This document shows positions 8,202-15,882 of a DNA stretch of 64,000 bases, piece by piece. The stretch's first letter is position 1, and each line of letters begins with the position of its first letter. Source of the DNA: Rivularia sp. PCC 7116 (lineage in GTDB: Bacteria > Cyanobacteriota > Cyanobacteriia > Cyanobacteriales > Nostocaceae). The position numbers were made by a program, and so were the translations under genes. Where the stretch lies: NCBI RefSeq assembly GCF_000316665.1, contig NC_019678.1, forward strand, positions 1,736,001 through 1,800,000, given 5' to 3'. The notes below the pieces were generated by a model. That model worked only from the letters and a program-made list of their open reading frames with translations, was not told the origin of the DNA and ran no database searches.

Positions 8202-9777
8202 CTAACTTTTCACCGCTTTTGTGGTTATCTGGTTAGAGGTTAGCACTTGGGTGGACAACTGCTCAGAGGAACTATGGTAGTTCTTGCGTTCGGACGCGCC
8301 TACTTGCCTTGCAGTTTGTTGATATTGCCGAAGCTCGGTGGGGGAAACTTCCCCCACCAGACTTCGCTTCCATGCGTCCACTAAGAGCGGCTCCGCCCTT
8401 GGATACTCGCGTAGAGCATCTTGCAATGAAAGCTGATCGCCATACACGTATCTACTCAGAAATGCGGAGAACAAGTCACGATGCATTGTAACCCCGGTAA
8501 CATCTCGATGAACTCGCTCTGAGAGAGATTTTTTTTATGCGAGTGCCATCAAGGTGGGTTTGTGAGAGTGCTGTTGTCTGAGTAGAAAACTGGAGAAAAC
8601 AACCGCCAGCATTTTCGGCTTTGCGTTTGATTTCTGATTGAAAAAAGCCAGGAGACTTAGCAGCTATCGCTTTTCCATAACGCTTCTGCCATCCCTTGAT
8701 ACTAACTTTTTCAGTTTTGATTTCGTTGCCATGCCGTAAGATTTCATTTACAAGCCTACGGTTCTGGCACTTAGCATAACTTGCCTTGCGTCGTTCAAGC
8801 TCTGCTTTGTGGAGAGCAAGTGTGCGATAATTCTTTGTCCTTTTCCACGGTCTTCTACCTTTTAGAACCTTACCCTTCTTTGTGACGACTCGGTTTCCAA
8901 CTTTCTTATCAAAGTCAGGCTCAAAATTATCAGGATTGTTGCTCCTCATTGAGCGCTGCATTTTACGCTGTAAGACTTTAATCTCGCGCTCATAGGTAGG
9001 AACCTTATCAGCAAAAGGTAGGAGTCCTGCTTGTTCGTCAGCCACAAAGGCTACATTGGAAATGTTAACGTCAAGTCCTACTACGCCTTTAGTTACGTAG
9101 TTTTGTGGCTTTTGATATGGTAAACCTTCGTTTACAAGCTGTACAAACCAGCGCTTTTTACCGTTTAAGTTGCGCCAGAGAAGACGGCAGTATTTTATCT
9201 TGGAGCGGAGTCCATGAGTTACAACTCGATTGCTCCAATCAATGATTGGCTCTAAAGTAAGTCCACACCATTGTACTTGTTCTTCCTTCCAGCAAAGTCC
9301 TTGTTTGTTTGACTTTCCTTCAACTGAGCGAAAGCGAGAGGGGACTTTAAATCGCACCTTACTACTTAGACCCAAGAGTATCTTATGAGCAGCTTGAAAT
9401 GCTCTAGTAGCAAGTCTTTGTTGCGTGTTGGAATCAACGTTCTTGGCTATCCACTTACTTTGTTTGGCGGTAACAGTTGCAAAGCGATGGAGACTATACT
9501 CATTAAATTGAGCGCCATCTCTTGCCTGCTTAAATAGCTCCCGTCGCTCCTTTTTCTTAGTTTTACTGAGTTCTCTTGCTCTTAGGTATGGCGTAGACTT
9601 CCTTACTCGCTCAAGTCTTCTTAATGCTTCGTTAAGACAAGCATTGTAGAGTTGACGTGCTGCTTGAAAACGCGCTTCAAGCTTACGTTCTAAGAAGCTG
9701 TCAACTACCAAGGGAACTTCTGTGATGAACGAGGACGTTTTTGCTTTCGTCATACCTAGTAACGCTTTTTCTCTCAA
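8202..9777 (-). pseudogene. tnpB: TnpB (RNA-guided nuclease-type transposon protein), frameshifted
   Basis: The frame from 9777 runs 433 codons to a stop at 8476. It contains the OrfB N-terminal helical part, RuvC-I Asp236 in GVVGLDVNIS and RuvC-II Glu356 in NEIKTEKVSIKG. The third RuvC aspartate, in MHRDLFSAFLSRYV, lies in another frame that continues to 8202. The frames join at a run of eight T on the plus strand (8529-8536), an A8 run in the mRNA after codon 416: removing one A gives IKKSLSERVHRDVTG leading straight into MHRDLFSA, about 524 residues in total. So it is either a one-base frameshift or expressed through slippage at A8. The zinc-ribbon cysteines usual here are replaced (THLDG and HRDVTG). 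Without the second frame the nuclease lacks a catalytic residue. Confidence 0.85.
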
Positions 9778-9841
9778 CCTATAAAAATAGTATCTTGCTA
9801 TACTATTTTTGTCAACAGGTAGTGGCTATATACAATTCTTT

Positions 9842-10261
9842 ATGAAACCTGTAACTAAGCAATTAGCCAGTAGGGAGTACCGTCATAATAATCACTCAGT
9901 TGGGAGTGCAACGGTTCATTTGGTCTGGATACCGAAGCGGCGAAAGCCGGTATTAGTGGGAGAGGTTAAGCAGCGACTCTACCAGATTCTGACTGAAGTT
10001 ACTGCTGAGAAGGGGTGGTTCATTAAGGCGCTAGAGATTGCACCAGACCACGTACATATGTTGGTAGAACACGACCCAAGTACAGCAATTAACCAAATCG
10101 TAAAGGCATTAAAAGGCAGGTCGAGCAGAATTTTACGCAAGGAGTTTCCGCACTTGTTAAAAATCCCCGCTTTGTGGACTCATGCGTACTTTTATGACAC
10201 TACCGGCAAGGTAAGTAGTGCCGTCATTCAAGACTATATTAACGACCCACATCATTACTAA
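9842..10261 (+). CDS. tnpA: IS200/IS605 TnpA, HUH-Y1 transposase
   Basis: From ATG at 9842 (MKPVTKQLASREYRH) the product has 139 residues, the normal size for TnpA of this family; an in-frame upstream ATG at 9809 would add 11 residues of no family character. It shows the HUH metal-binding motif in APDHVHMLVE and the single catalytic tyrosine in VIQDYINDPHHY near the C-terminus, with a basic helix ALKGRSSRILRKEF between. It acts as a dimer on single-stranded DNA, cutting at sites set by end hairpins. It is intact, so the element may still move and could also mobilise related copies. Confidence 0.92.
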   Translation: MKPVTKQLASREYRHNNHSVGSATVHLVWIPKRRKPVLVGEVKQRLYQILTEVTAEKGWFIKALEIAPDHVHMLVEHDPSTAINQIVKALKGRSSRILRKEFPHLLKIPALWTHAYFYDTTGKVSSAVIQDYINDPHHY

Positions 10262-10333
10262 ACTAATGGCGAATAAATTCGCCCGTGTCGAATTTCCGCC
10301 CCGATTTAAAAATACGGGGCTACCATTCTCCCG

Positions 10334-11110
10334 CTACTTTTTCGGTGTCGCTTCCTCTTCGTCATCAGGCGATGGGGTAGGAGTTGGCGAGGGTATAACA
10401 GGAGTTGGAGTAACTTCCGGGGTTGCTGTTGGTGATGGTGTCGGGTTTGGTGTATCGGTTGGTGTTGGTATTGGCGTTACTTCTGGTGTCGGTTCTGGTG
10501 TCGGGGTTGGCGTTGGTGTTACTTCCGGTATCACAGGAGTTGGGGTAACTTCTGGAGTTGCTGTTGGTGATGGTGTCGGTTCTGGTGTCGGTTCCGATGT
10601 CGGGGTTGGCGTTGGTGTTGCTTCTGGTGCTGGTTGCCCTTGGTTATCTGTTGCTTGCTCATTTAGTCTTTGTCGTAAAGCTAAATCGGCGATTCCACTT
10701 TGTTCGAGTTCTAACTGCTCCTGATACTTCTTAACTACTTCTTGCGTTCTTGGCCCGTAAAATTGATTGAGAGTTAACTTAGGGTCAGGATTAGCGACCA
10801 AATTTAAGTTGTACTTGAGAATTTTAACAATTTCGGCTGCATGATTCTGAGTTTTTGGTCCTGCGATACCATCAACTCCTAATTTGTATCCTCGCTGAAA
10901 TTCGCTGATTGCTTTTTTTGTTTGAGCATCTGTCAAAGGCGCTTCCGAAACTCTCACGTTGTATCCCAATCCGTACAAAACGGAACGAAATTCTCGTGGA
11001 GTATAATTACGCTGACGAGCGGCAAAAACTGTATTTGAAACGGCTACACCACTGACAATTATGCAGGTAGCCACTACACTGATATTCTTATTGCTAAACT
11101 CACACCACAT
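10334..11110 (-). CDS. Secreted peptidoglycan-binding protein with Thr/Pro-rich tail
   Basis: The 258-residue product begins with a signal segment (about 8-30, cleavage after TVFAA). Two peptidoglycan-binding_1-like helical units follow, one containing [20 protein letters not shown] and one [20 protein letters not shown]. From about residue 155 the chain becomes a TP/EP repeat tail ending in [10 protein letters not shown]. The tail contains two near-identical blocks sharing [16 protein letters not shown], mirrored at DNA level around 10396-10445 and 10540-10590. Such tails span the peptidoglycan layer. The stop is only ~14 bp beyond the IS end hairpin, so the insertion landed just behind the gene and left it intact. 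Confidence 0.75.
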   Translation of the reverse strand: MWCEFSNKNISVVATCIIVSGVAVSNTVFAARQRNYTPREFRSVLYGLGYNVRVSEAPLTDAQTKKAISEFQRGYKLGVDGIAGPKTQNHAAEIVKILKYNLNLVANPDPKLTLNQFYGPRTQEVVKKYQEQLELEQSGIADLALRQRLNEQATDNQGQPAPEATPTPTPTSEPTPEPTPSPTATPEVTPTPVIPEVTPTPTPTPEPTPEVTPIPTPTDTPNPTPSPTATPEVTPTPVIPSPTPTPSPDDEEEATPKK

Positions 11111-11468
11111 GATTAAAACTCCGAGTCATTAAAATCGGCAGTATCTTTAAGCCGTACAGCTGCATTTTAAATTTATTTAAGCTATTTTTATCAGTTTTTC
11201 CTTAATTATTAATCATTTTTTTCTTAATCAAATTTTTTTGTAATTATTTGAAATGCATAGCTATAAATAATTTTGTCATCTTCCTATAGATGTATCTTGA
11301 AATCTGGTATAAATAGTTTATTTTTTTTGCAATACGTATTATTTAAGTGATGCAAAATACACATAGTCAGATGCATTTTACCTTGTAATAAATATTCTAG
11401 AATCATCGATAAAGATTAAATATAATACTTTACGTCAAATACAAAATATGTGGAAGCACTGAATCAAA
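11111..11468. other. Divergent AT-rich intergenic region
   Basis: This 358-bp region between the divergent peptidoglycan-binding and membrane protein genes is very AT-rich with long T and A runs. I see no ORF or stable hairpin. Confidence 0.5.
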
Positions 11469-12929
11469 ATGATAAATAGAAAACCTATAAAAAAGAAAAA
11501 CCTTTGGTTTGAAAGATTAATAGCACTTACGGCCACGATCAATTTAGGATTGGTATTTTTTAACATAACTTACATTGGATGGCGTGATTTTTATTTACGT
11601 AGCTTGCCGTTTATTCAAGAAATATATGACCCGATTAAAGGAATTGAACCACATAGGGAAACTGAAAATTATTTGAGAACTATAGAAGAATTAGAATCTC
11701 TTGTTGGGGAAACAGAACAATTATCAGCAGAATCGGTAGAAAAGTTAGAAGAATTACGCAACTTGAGCGTAGAGATGATAGAGAATAATCCATTTGCAGC
11801 AGTTTCAAAAAGCGGTACTCTGGAGAAAATCAAAAATAGAATGCGCGAACATCTAGATAATGAATCTTCAAAACGTGCTTTTTCCACTTTTTGGACTCAA
11901 GAATATTTGTTGCGACAGGGTTTAGATAAAGAGTTAAAATTTTTTAATCAAAAAATTAAACCATTAATAGCCACTAATTATTATCGAAGCATTGGTGAAA
12001 ATGGGGAATTTATAGATCTATTTTGGATTATTGATTTACCATTCGTAATTTTATTTGTATTCATATTATTGGCACGTAGTTATTATGTAAAACGCCGCCA
12101 TCCTGGATTTAGCTGGTTAAATGCGATTTTATGGCACTGGTACGATTTATTTTTAGTCCTACCCTTTTGGCGTTGGTTGCGAACCATACCTGTATTATTT
12201 CGTTTAGAAAAAGCAGAGTTATTAAATTTACAAAGCCTGCGGCATCAAGCTCAACAAGGAATTGTAGCTAATTTTGCTGAAGAAATAACTCAAATAGTAG
12301 TAGTACGAGTCATAAATCAAACTCAAAGTTCAGTCAGAAGAGGAGACTTGACTCGCTGGCTGCAACAAAGTCAAACCTTGAGTCCTTATGTAGATATTAA
12401 CAATGTCAATGAAATAGAAGCCTTAGGGGGAATTTTTGTACAAACGATTATTCACCAAGTAATGCCAAAAATCCAACCGGAAATAATTGCACTTTTACAA
12501 CACAATATAGATAGCGCCTTTAACCAATCTCCTATTTATCGAAATTTCCGCAATCTGCCCGGATTTGAGCAAATGCAAACTCAGTTAAGCCAACAATTAG
12601 CAACGAGCATTGCGACAAATCTGTATCAAGCATTGGTTTCGGCAGCAGAAGATCCGGTTTCGGCGGAACTCTCAAGCCAATTAGTAAAACGCTTCAGTGA
12701 ATCTTTGACTACCGAAATTCAAAAAAAGCAAGTACTCTCAGAAATACAAAAGTTATTAATCGACTTCTTGGAAGAAATCAAAATTAATTACGTTCAAAGG
12801 CTATCAGAAGAAGATGTGGAGCAAATTCTCGAACAAACAAGAAATTTATATTCAGGAGTGCCTGTTCCCTTATTAGCAGACACGAGAATTAGCCAGAAAG
12901 CTTATCCTTATCAAACTAGAAACGAGTAA
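11469..12929 (+). CDS. Conserved-type membrane protein of unknown function
   Basis: I do not recognise a named family. The 486-residue protein has a first membrane segment at about 15-35, a long soluble, partly coiled-coil section (60-180), a second hydrophobic segment at about 186-203, and a third at about 220-240 with LFLVLPFWRWLRTIPVLFRL. The pattern 'D-L-hydrophobic-P-F-W-R-W-L-R...R' resembles the S4-like end of voltage-sensor and ion-channel proteins, but no pore motif is present. The C-terminal ~240 residues are predicted mostly helical, without Cys clusters or catalytic motifs. It stands alone upstream of the rimP operon; two hairpins at 12950-12966 and 12985-13005 follow its stop. 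Confidence 0.55.
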   Translation: MINRKPIKKKNLWFERLIALTATINLGLVFFNITYIGWRDFYLRSLPFIQEIYDPIKGIEPHRETENYLRTIEELESLVGETEQLSAESVEKLEELRNLSVEMIENNPFAAVSKSGTLEKIKNRMREHLDNESSKRAFSTFWTQEYLLRQGLDKELKFFNQKIKPLIATNYYRSIGENGEFIDLFWIIDLPFVILFVFILLARSYYVKRRHPGFSWLNAILWHWYDLFLVLPFWRWLRTIPVLFRLEKAELLNLQSLRHQAQQGIVANFAEEITQIVVVRVINQTQSSVRRGDLTRWLQQSQTLSPYVDINNVNEIEALGGIFVQTIIHQVMPKIQPEIIALLQHNIDSAFNQSPIYRNFRNLPGFEQMQTQLSQQLATSIATNLYQALVSAAEDPVSAELSSQLVKRFSESLTTEIQKKQVLSEIQKLLIDFLEEIKINYVQRLSEEDVEQILEQTRNLYSGVPVPLLADTRISQKAYPYQTRNE

Positions 12930-12984
12930 TTGTACATTTTTTGCTGCAAGCATTTTGAAAAAATGCGCTAAACTCAAATTAGGG

Positions 12985-13005
12985 ACGAGCTATTTTACAG
13001 CTCGT
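12985..13005 (+). terminator. Hairpin between membrane protein gene and rimP
   Basis: ACGAGCT (12985-12991) and AGCTCGT (12999-13005) form a perfect 7-bp stem with a 7-nt loop; a second small hairpin, GCATTTT/AAAATGC, lies at 12950-12966. No T-run follows, so this may belong to the rimP leader rather than ending the upstream transcript. Confidence 0.4.
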
Positions 13006-13040
13006 TGCAAGACTTCTTGGAAGATATTGTTATTGCAGGG

Positions 13041-13064
13041 AGTGGGTGATTGCCCACTTTTTTT
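13041..13064 (+). promoter_or_regulatory. Attenuator-like terminator hairpin in the rimP leader
   Basis: AGTGGG (13041-13046) pairs with CCCACT (13053-13058), and seven T follow directly (13058-13064). This is a canonical intrinsic terminator placed only 14 bp before the rimP start codon, so it cannot serve the distant upstream gene well. It overlaps any longer reading of rimP from 13046 and thereby supports the ATG at 13079. Because the operon encodes NusA, which acts on termination and pausing, autoregulated attenuation is a plausible inference. Confidence 0.6.
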
Positions 13065-13078
13065 GTTGGAATTGCCAC

Positions 13079-13543
13079 ATGACTCATCCTTTAGTTCCCC
13101 AAATCGTTGACTTAGCAACACCAGTAGCAGAAGACCTTGAACTAGAGGTCGTTAAAGTGGTTTTTCATACCAATCAAAGCCCGCCAGTATTGCGAGTAGA
13201 CATCCGCAATCCTCTAACGGATACTAGTTTGAATGATTGCGAGCGTATGAGCCGTAATTTAGAAGCAAGTTTGGATGCAGCTTCAATAATTCCGGATGCC
13301 TATGTATTGGAAGTGTCTAGCCCTGGTATTCCCCAGCAATTGCAAACTGACCGGGAATTCATTTCTTTTAAAGGATTCCCGGTTAAAATTTGCACTTCTT
13401 CACCCCATCAAGGACACTCCGAATTAAATGGTAAACTGGTTCGCCGAGATGAAAAAAGCGTTTACTTAAATAAAAAGGGTCGCGTAATCGAAATTCCCCG
13501 TTCAAAAATTACTTACGTGCAATTAGACGAAGAACGCGATTAA
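13079..13543 (+). CDS. rimP: Ribosome maturation factor RimP
   Basis: A 154-residue protein from ATG at 13079 (MTHPLVPQIVDLATP). RimP binds the 30S precursor and helps its late assembly. The N-terminal domain shows the family segment VLRVDIRNP...LNDCERMSRNLEASLD and VLEVSSPGI; the C-terminal SH3-like part has NGKLVRRDEKSVYL and IPRSKITYVQLD. An in-frame ATG at 13046 would add 11 Cys/Phe-rich residues, but it lies inside the terminator hairpin and is unlikely. It is the first gene of the classic rimP-nusA-ylxR-infB order. Confidence 0.93.
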   Translation: MTHPLVPQIVDLATPVAEDLELEVVKVVFHTNQSPPVLRVDIRNPLTDTSLNDCERMSRNLEASLDAASIIPDAYVLEVSSPGIPQQLQTDREFISFKGFPVKICTSSPHQGHSELNGKLVRRDEKSVYLNKKGRVIEIPRSKITYVQLDEERD

Positions 13544-13631
13544 ATAGGGAGACTAATTCAAACCAGGACTGCTTCTTACTTTTTGCGGACGTGAAGAAGA
13601 GCGGTTTTTTTGCTAAAAGAGCGAAGTAATT

Positions 13632-13676
13632 AATGGTTAAGACAGATTGTTCTATCAATAATTAACCATTCTTTTT
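13632..13676 (+). terminator. Hairpin between rimP and nusA
   Basis: AATGGTTAA (13632-13640) and TTAACCATT (13662-13670) form a perfect 9-bp stem followed by CTTTTT. A weaker imperfect hairpin with a T7 run lies just upstream (about 13569-13606). The pair suggests partial termination or processing between rimP and nusA in the 217-bp gap. Confidence 0.5.
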
Positions 13677-13760
13677 AGCAATCAGCCGTAAATTTTTTGC
13701 ACACCGCCTATTTATTATCTCTAAATAAGGTATTTTTGCGATTTTTAAGGAGAACGATGT

Positions 13761-15119
13761 ATGTCAATGCTTAAACTACTTGGATTAAAAGAATTGATTG
13801 AAAGTATAAGTCGAGAGCGGAATTTACCGCGTCTCGCCGTGCAATCGGCAATTCGAGAAGCACTGCTTAAAGGCTACGAGCGCTATCGTCGCGCTCAAAA
13901 TTTAGACCGCAAACAATTTGATGAAGATTACTTTGAAAATTTTGAAGTAGAACTTGATATTGATGACGAAGGATTTCGCGTTGTTTCTACTAAAACTATA
14001 GTTGAAGAAGTCATAAATTCCGACCATCAGATTGCCCTTGGGGACGTTCAAGAAATCGTAGACGAACTTGGTGATGATGCAGCGCAACTTGTAGGACAAG
14101 AAGTAGTTGTAGATGTAACCCCCGATAAAAAAGAATTTGGTCGCATGGCAGCGATGCAAACTAAACAAGTGCTATCGCAAAAACTGCGCGACCAGCAGCG
14201 ACAATTAATTCAGGAAGAGTTTCAAGATTTAGAAGCAACAGTACTGCAAGCAAGAGTATTGCGGTTTGAAAGACAATCGGTGATTATGGCTGTGACCAGT
14301 GGGTTTGGTCAGCCAGAAGTAGAAGCAGAATTACCCAAACGCGAGCAACTGCCCAATGATAATTACCGTATTGGCTCCACTTTTAGAGTGTATCTGAAAA
14401 AGGTTTCTCGGGGTCAACAGCGAGGACCGCAATTGCTTGTTTCTAGAGCCGATGCCGGTTTAGTTGTGTATCTGTTTGCCAACGAAGTGCCGGAAATTGA
14501 AGACGAAGTAGTACGAATTGTTGCCGTTGCCCGCGAAGCCAATCCTCCTTCTTCTTACGTCGGACCTAGAACAAAAATAGCTGTAGATACTTTAGACCGC
14601 GACGTTGACCCAGTTGGTGCTTGTATTGGAGCCAGAGGTTCAAGAATTCAAGTAGTAGTCAACGAATTACGCGGTGAAAAAATAGACGTGATTCGTTGGT
14701 CACCAGATCCGGCTACCTATATTGCTAACGCTTTAAGTCCAGCACGGGTAGATGATGTGCGATTAATGGACCCAGAAACGAGACAAACTCATGTACTCGT
14801 AGCTGAGGACCAACTCAGTTTAGCAATAGGTAAAGAAGGACAAAACGTTCGTTTAGCTGCTAGACTTACTGGTTGGAAAATAGACATTAAGGATAAAGCG
14901 AAGTACGATTTTGAAGCAGAAGATACAAAATTTGCAGCAGCAAGGGCACAACACGCAGCAGAACTTGAAGAACTCGAAGAACTTGAAGAACTCGAAGCCG
15001 AAAAATTAGCAGAAGACAAGTTAGATTTAGATAATCAGCCAATTAATTCAGAATTACCAAAAACTTCATTAGATGAAAACGAGGAGGAATTTGAGTCCGA
15101 GAATCCAATTATGTATTAG
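13761..15119 (+). CDS. nusA: Transcription termination/antitermination factor NusA
   Basis: 452 residues with the normal NusA order: N-terminal RNA polymerase-binding domain (1-~130), S1 domain (~135-205, beginning near [22 protein letters not shown]), KH1 (~230-310, with [30 protein letters not shown] spanning its GXXG region) and KH2 (~315-380, with [20 protein letters not shown]). The acidic repeats found at the end of proteobacterial NusA are absent; instead the tail is a low-complexity [10 protein letters not shown] stretch (about 395-410) ending near SENPIMY. A strong ribosome-binding site, AAGGAG at 13747-13752, fits the start. It modulates pausing, termination and rRNA antitermination. 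Confidence 0.95.
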   Translation: MSMLKLLGLKELIESISRERNLPRLAVQSAIREALLKGYERYRRAQNLDRKQFDEDYFENFEVELDIDDEGFRVVSTKTIVEEVINSDHQIALGDVQEIVDELGDDAAQLVGQEVVVDVTPDKKEFGRMAAMQTKQVLSQKLRDQQRQLIQEEFQDLEATVLQARVLRFERQSVIMAVTSGFGQPEVEAELPKREQLPNDNYRIGSTFRVYLKKVSRGQQRGPQLLVSRADAGLVVYLFANEVPEIEDEVVRIVAVAREANPPSSYVGPRTKIAVDTLDRDVDPVGACIGARGSRIQVVVNELRGEKIDVIRWSPDPATYIANALSPARVDDVRLMDPETRQTHVLVAEDQLSLAIGKEGQNVRLAARLTGWKIDIKDKAKYDFEAEDTKFAAARAQHAAELEELEELEELEAEKLAEDKLDLDNQPINSELPKTSLDENEEEFESENPIMY

Positions 15120-15163
15120 TTGAAATTTTGATGGTGAGAATTGAAACCGAATAGTTAATTAAA

Positions 15164-15415
15164 ATGAAACCAAATTGGAGGCGTTGTATTAGTTGTCGAA
15201 AAGTCAGTTTAAAAAGTGAGTTTTGGCGGATTGTCCGCGTCTTTCCTTCAGGAAAGGTACAATTAGATCGGGGTATGGGGCGTTCTGCCTATATTTGTCC
15301 GAATTCAACTTGCCTTAGCCTTGCTCAAAAAAAAAATAAACTAGGACGGGCATTACGTGCACCAGTTCCAGAAATGCTGTATAAGACACTGTGGCAGCAA
15401 TTAACAATCAAGTAA
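15164..15415 (+). CDS. rnpM: YlxR/RnpM family protein
   Basis: An 83-residue basic protein of the YlxR family (DUF448). The signature RRCISCRKV near the N-terminus and the second segment DRGMGRSAYICPNSTC are both intact. Homologues in Firmicutes bind and modulate RNase P RNA (RnpM); cyanobacterial function is inferred from family. It sits 44 bp after nusA, as in most bacteria, and before the structured infB leader. Confidence 0.88.
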   Translation: MKPNWRRCISCRKVSLKSEFWRIVRVFPSGKVQLDRGMGRSAYICPNSTCLSLAQKKNKLGRALRAPVPEMLYKTLWQQLTIK

Positions 15416-15724
15416 CTTTTTACTTGTTCAAATTATATAGGGGGTAATTTTAACAAATATTAAAGCTGAGATTCGCCTATAAATGCGTTCTTCTATGTTG
15501 ATTAAATTATCTTTTAGTAAAGAAGGTTAGTGCCACGGAGAATTATAAATGAGTATTGACACATGGCTCTTTTGGGCAATAAGGGCACTTGCTTTTACTG
15601 AGTTATTGTAGGCAGATCGTGTGTTAAACCCGACAAAAACATCAACAAAACAAAAAACTAAATATCGGCATTTGGTAACGCCCATGCAGCCCATTCGAGC
15701 ATTAACCAATATGGCGACAGGCTT

Positions 15725-15862
15725 GGAGATGCCAGCTTTCCAATGGACACATCTCTCTTTCCTTTTTCAGGAGGAACCTTTTCAAATTGAAAATGGCAAC
15801 CGTTACACAGTTTTCAAAGGATGGAGATGTCGCAAAAGCTGGCAGCCATCCGTTAAAACTGT
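15725..15862 (+). promoter_or_regulatory. Structured infB leader with two mutually exclusive folds
   Basis: Fold A: hairpin 1 pairs GGAGATG (15725-15731) with CATCTCT (15750-15756); hairpin 2 pairs ACAGTTTT (15807-15814) with AAAACTGT (15855-15862) and, inside, GGATGG (15819-15824) with CCATCC (15846-15851). Fold B: TGCCAGCTTT (15730-15739) pairs perfectly with AAAGCTGGCA (15835-15844), and nested inside it CATCTC (15750-15755) pairs with a second GAGATG (15824-15829). Both folds are coherent and exclude one another. The infB ATG is 21 bp after the last stem. This suggests a conformational switch, but one frame (15621-15941) is open across the region, so coding cannot be ruled out. Confidence 0.55.
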
Positions 15863-15864
15863 AA
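15787..15864 (+). CDS. Possible leader peptide upstream of infB
   Basis: A 25-codon frame starts at TTG 15787 (or ATG 15793, 23 codons) and ends 18 bp before the infB ATG. AGGAGG at 15769-15774 lies 12 bp before the TTG. The frame reads through hairpin 2 of the leader, so its translation would disrupt that hairpin. No codon bias or family is recognisable; it may be chance. Confidence 0.25.
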   Translation: MKMATVTQFSKDGDVAKAGSHPLKL

Positions 15865-15882
15865 ATTATAGGGGAAGAGTGG

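Larger units (their letters stand above)
8164..10320. mobile_element. IS200/IS605-family insertion sequence
   Basis: Two divergent genes, tnpB leftward and tnpA rightward, share a ~64-bp start-to-start region (9778-9841), as in many IS605-type elements. Each flank carries a small hairpin with an AATAAATT core: 8164-8186 and 10268-10283; a further GCCCCG/CGGGGC hairpin lies at 10298-10320. Such subterminal hairpins are what TnpA recognises in this family, so I place the ends close to these, but no exact ends can be fixed because IS200/IS605 elements have no inverted repeats or target duplications. The element sits between the SDH protease gene and a peptidoglycan-binding protein gene and disrupts neither. 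Confidence 0.7.

Noticed and set aside
8309-8491. 60-codon plus-strand frame inside the IS
   Set aside because: It is antisense to the tnpB C-terminal frame and shows no protein-like pattern.
10396-10640. GC-rich repeated DNA as a possible CRISPR array
   Set aside because: The repeats are degenerate codon repeats of a Thr/Pro tail in one frame, without unique spacers.
10218-10724. 168-codon Gly/Val-rich frame on the plus strand
   Set aside because: It is the antisense reading of the Thr/Pro-repeat tail of the peptidoglycan-binding protein; the repeats produce a false open frame.
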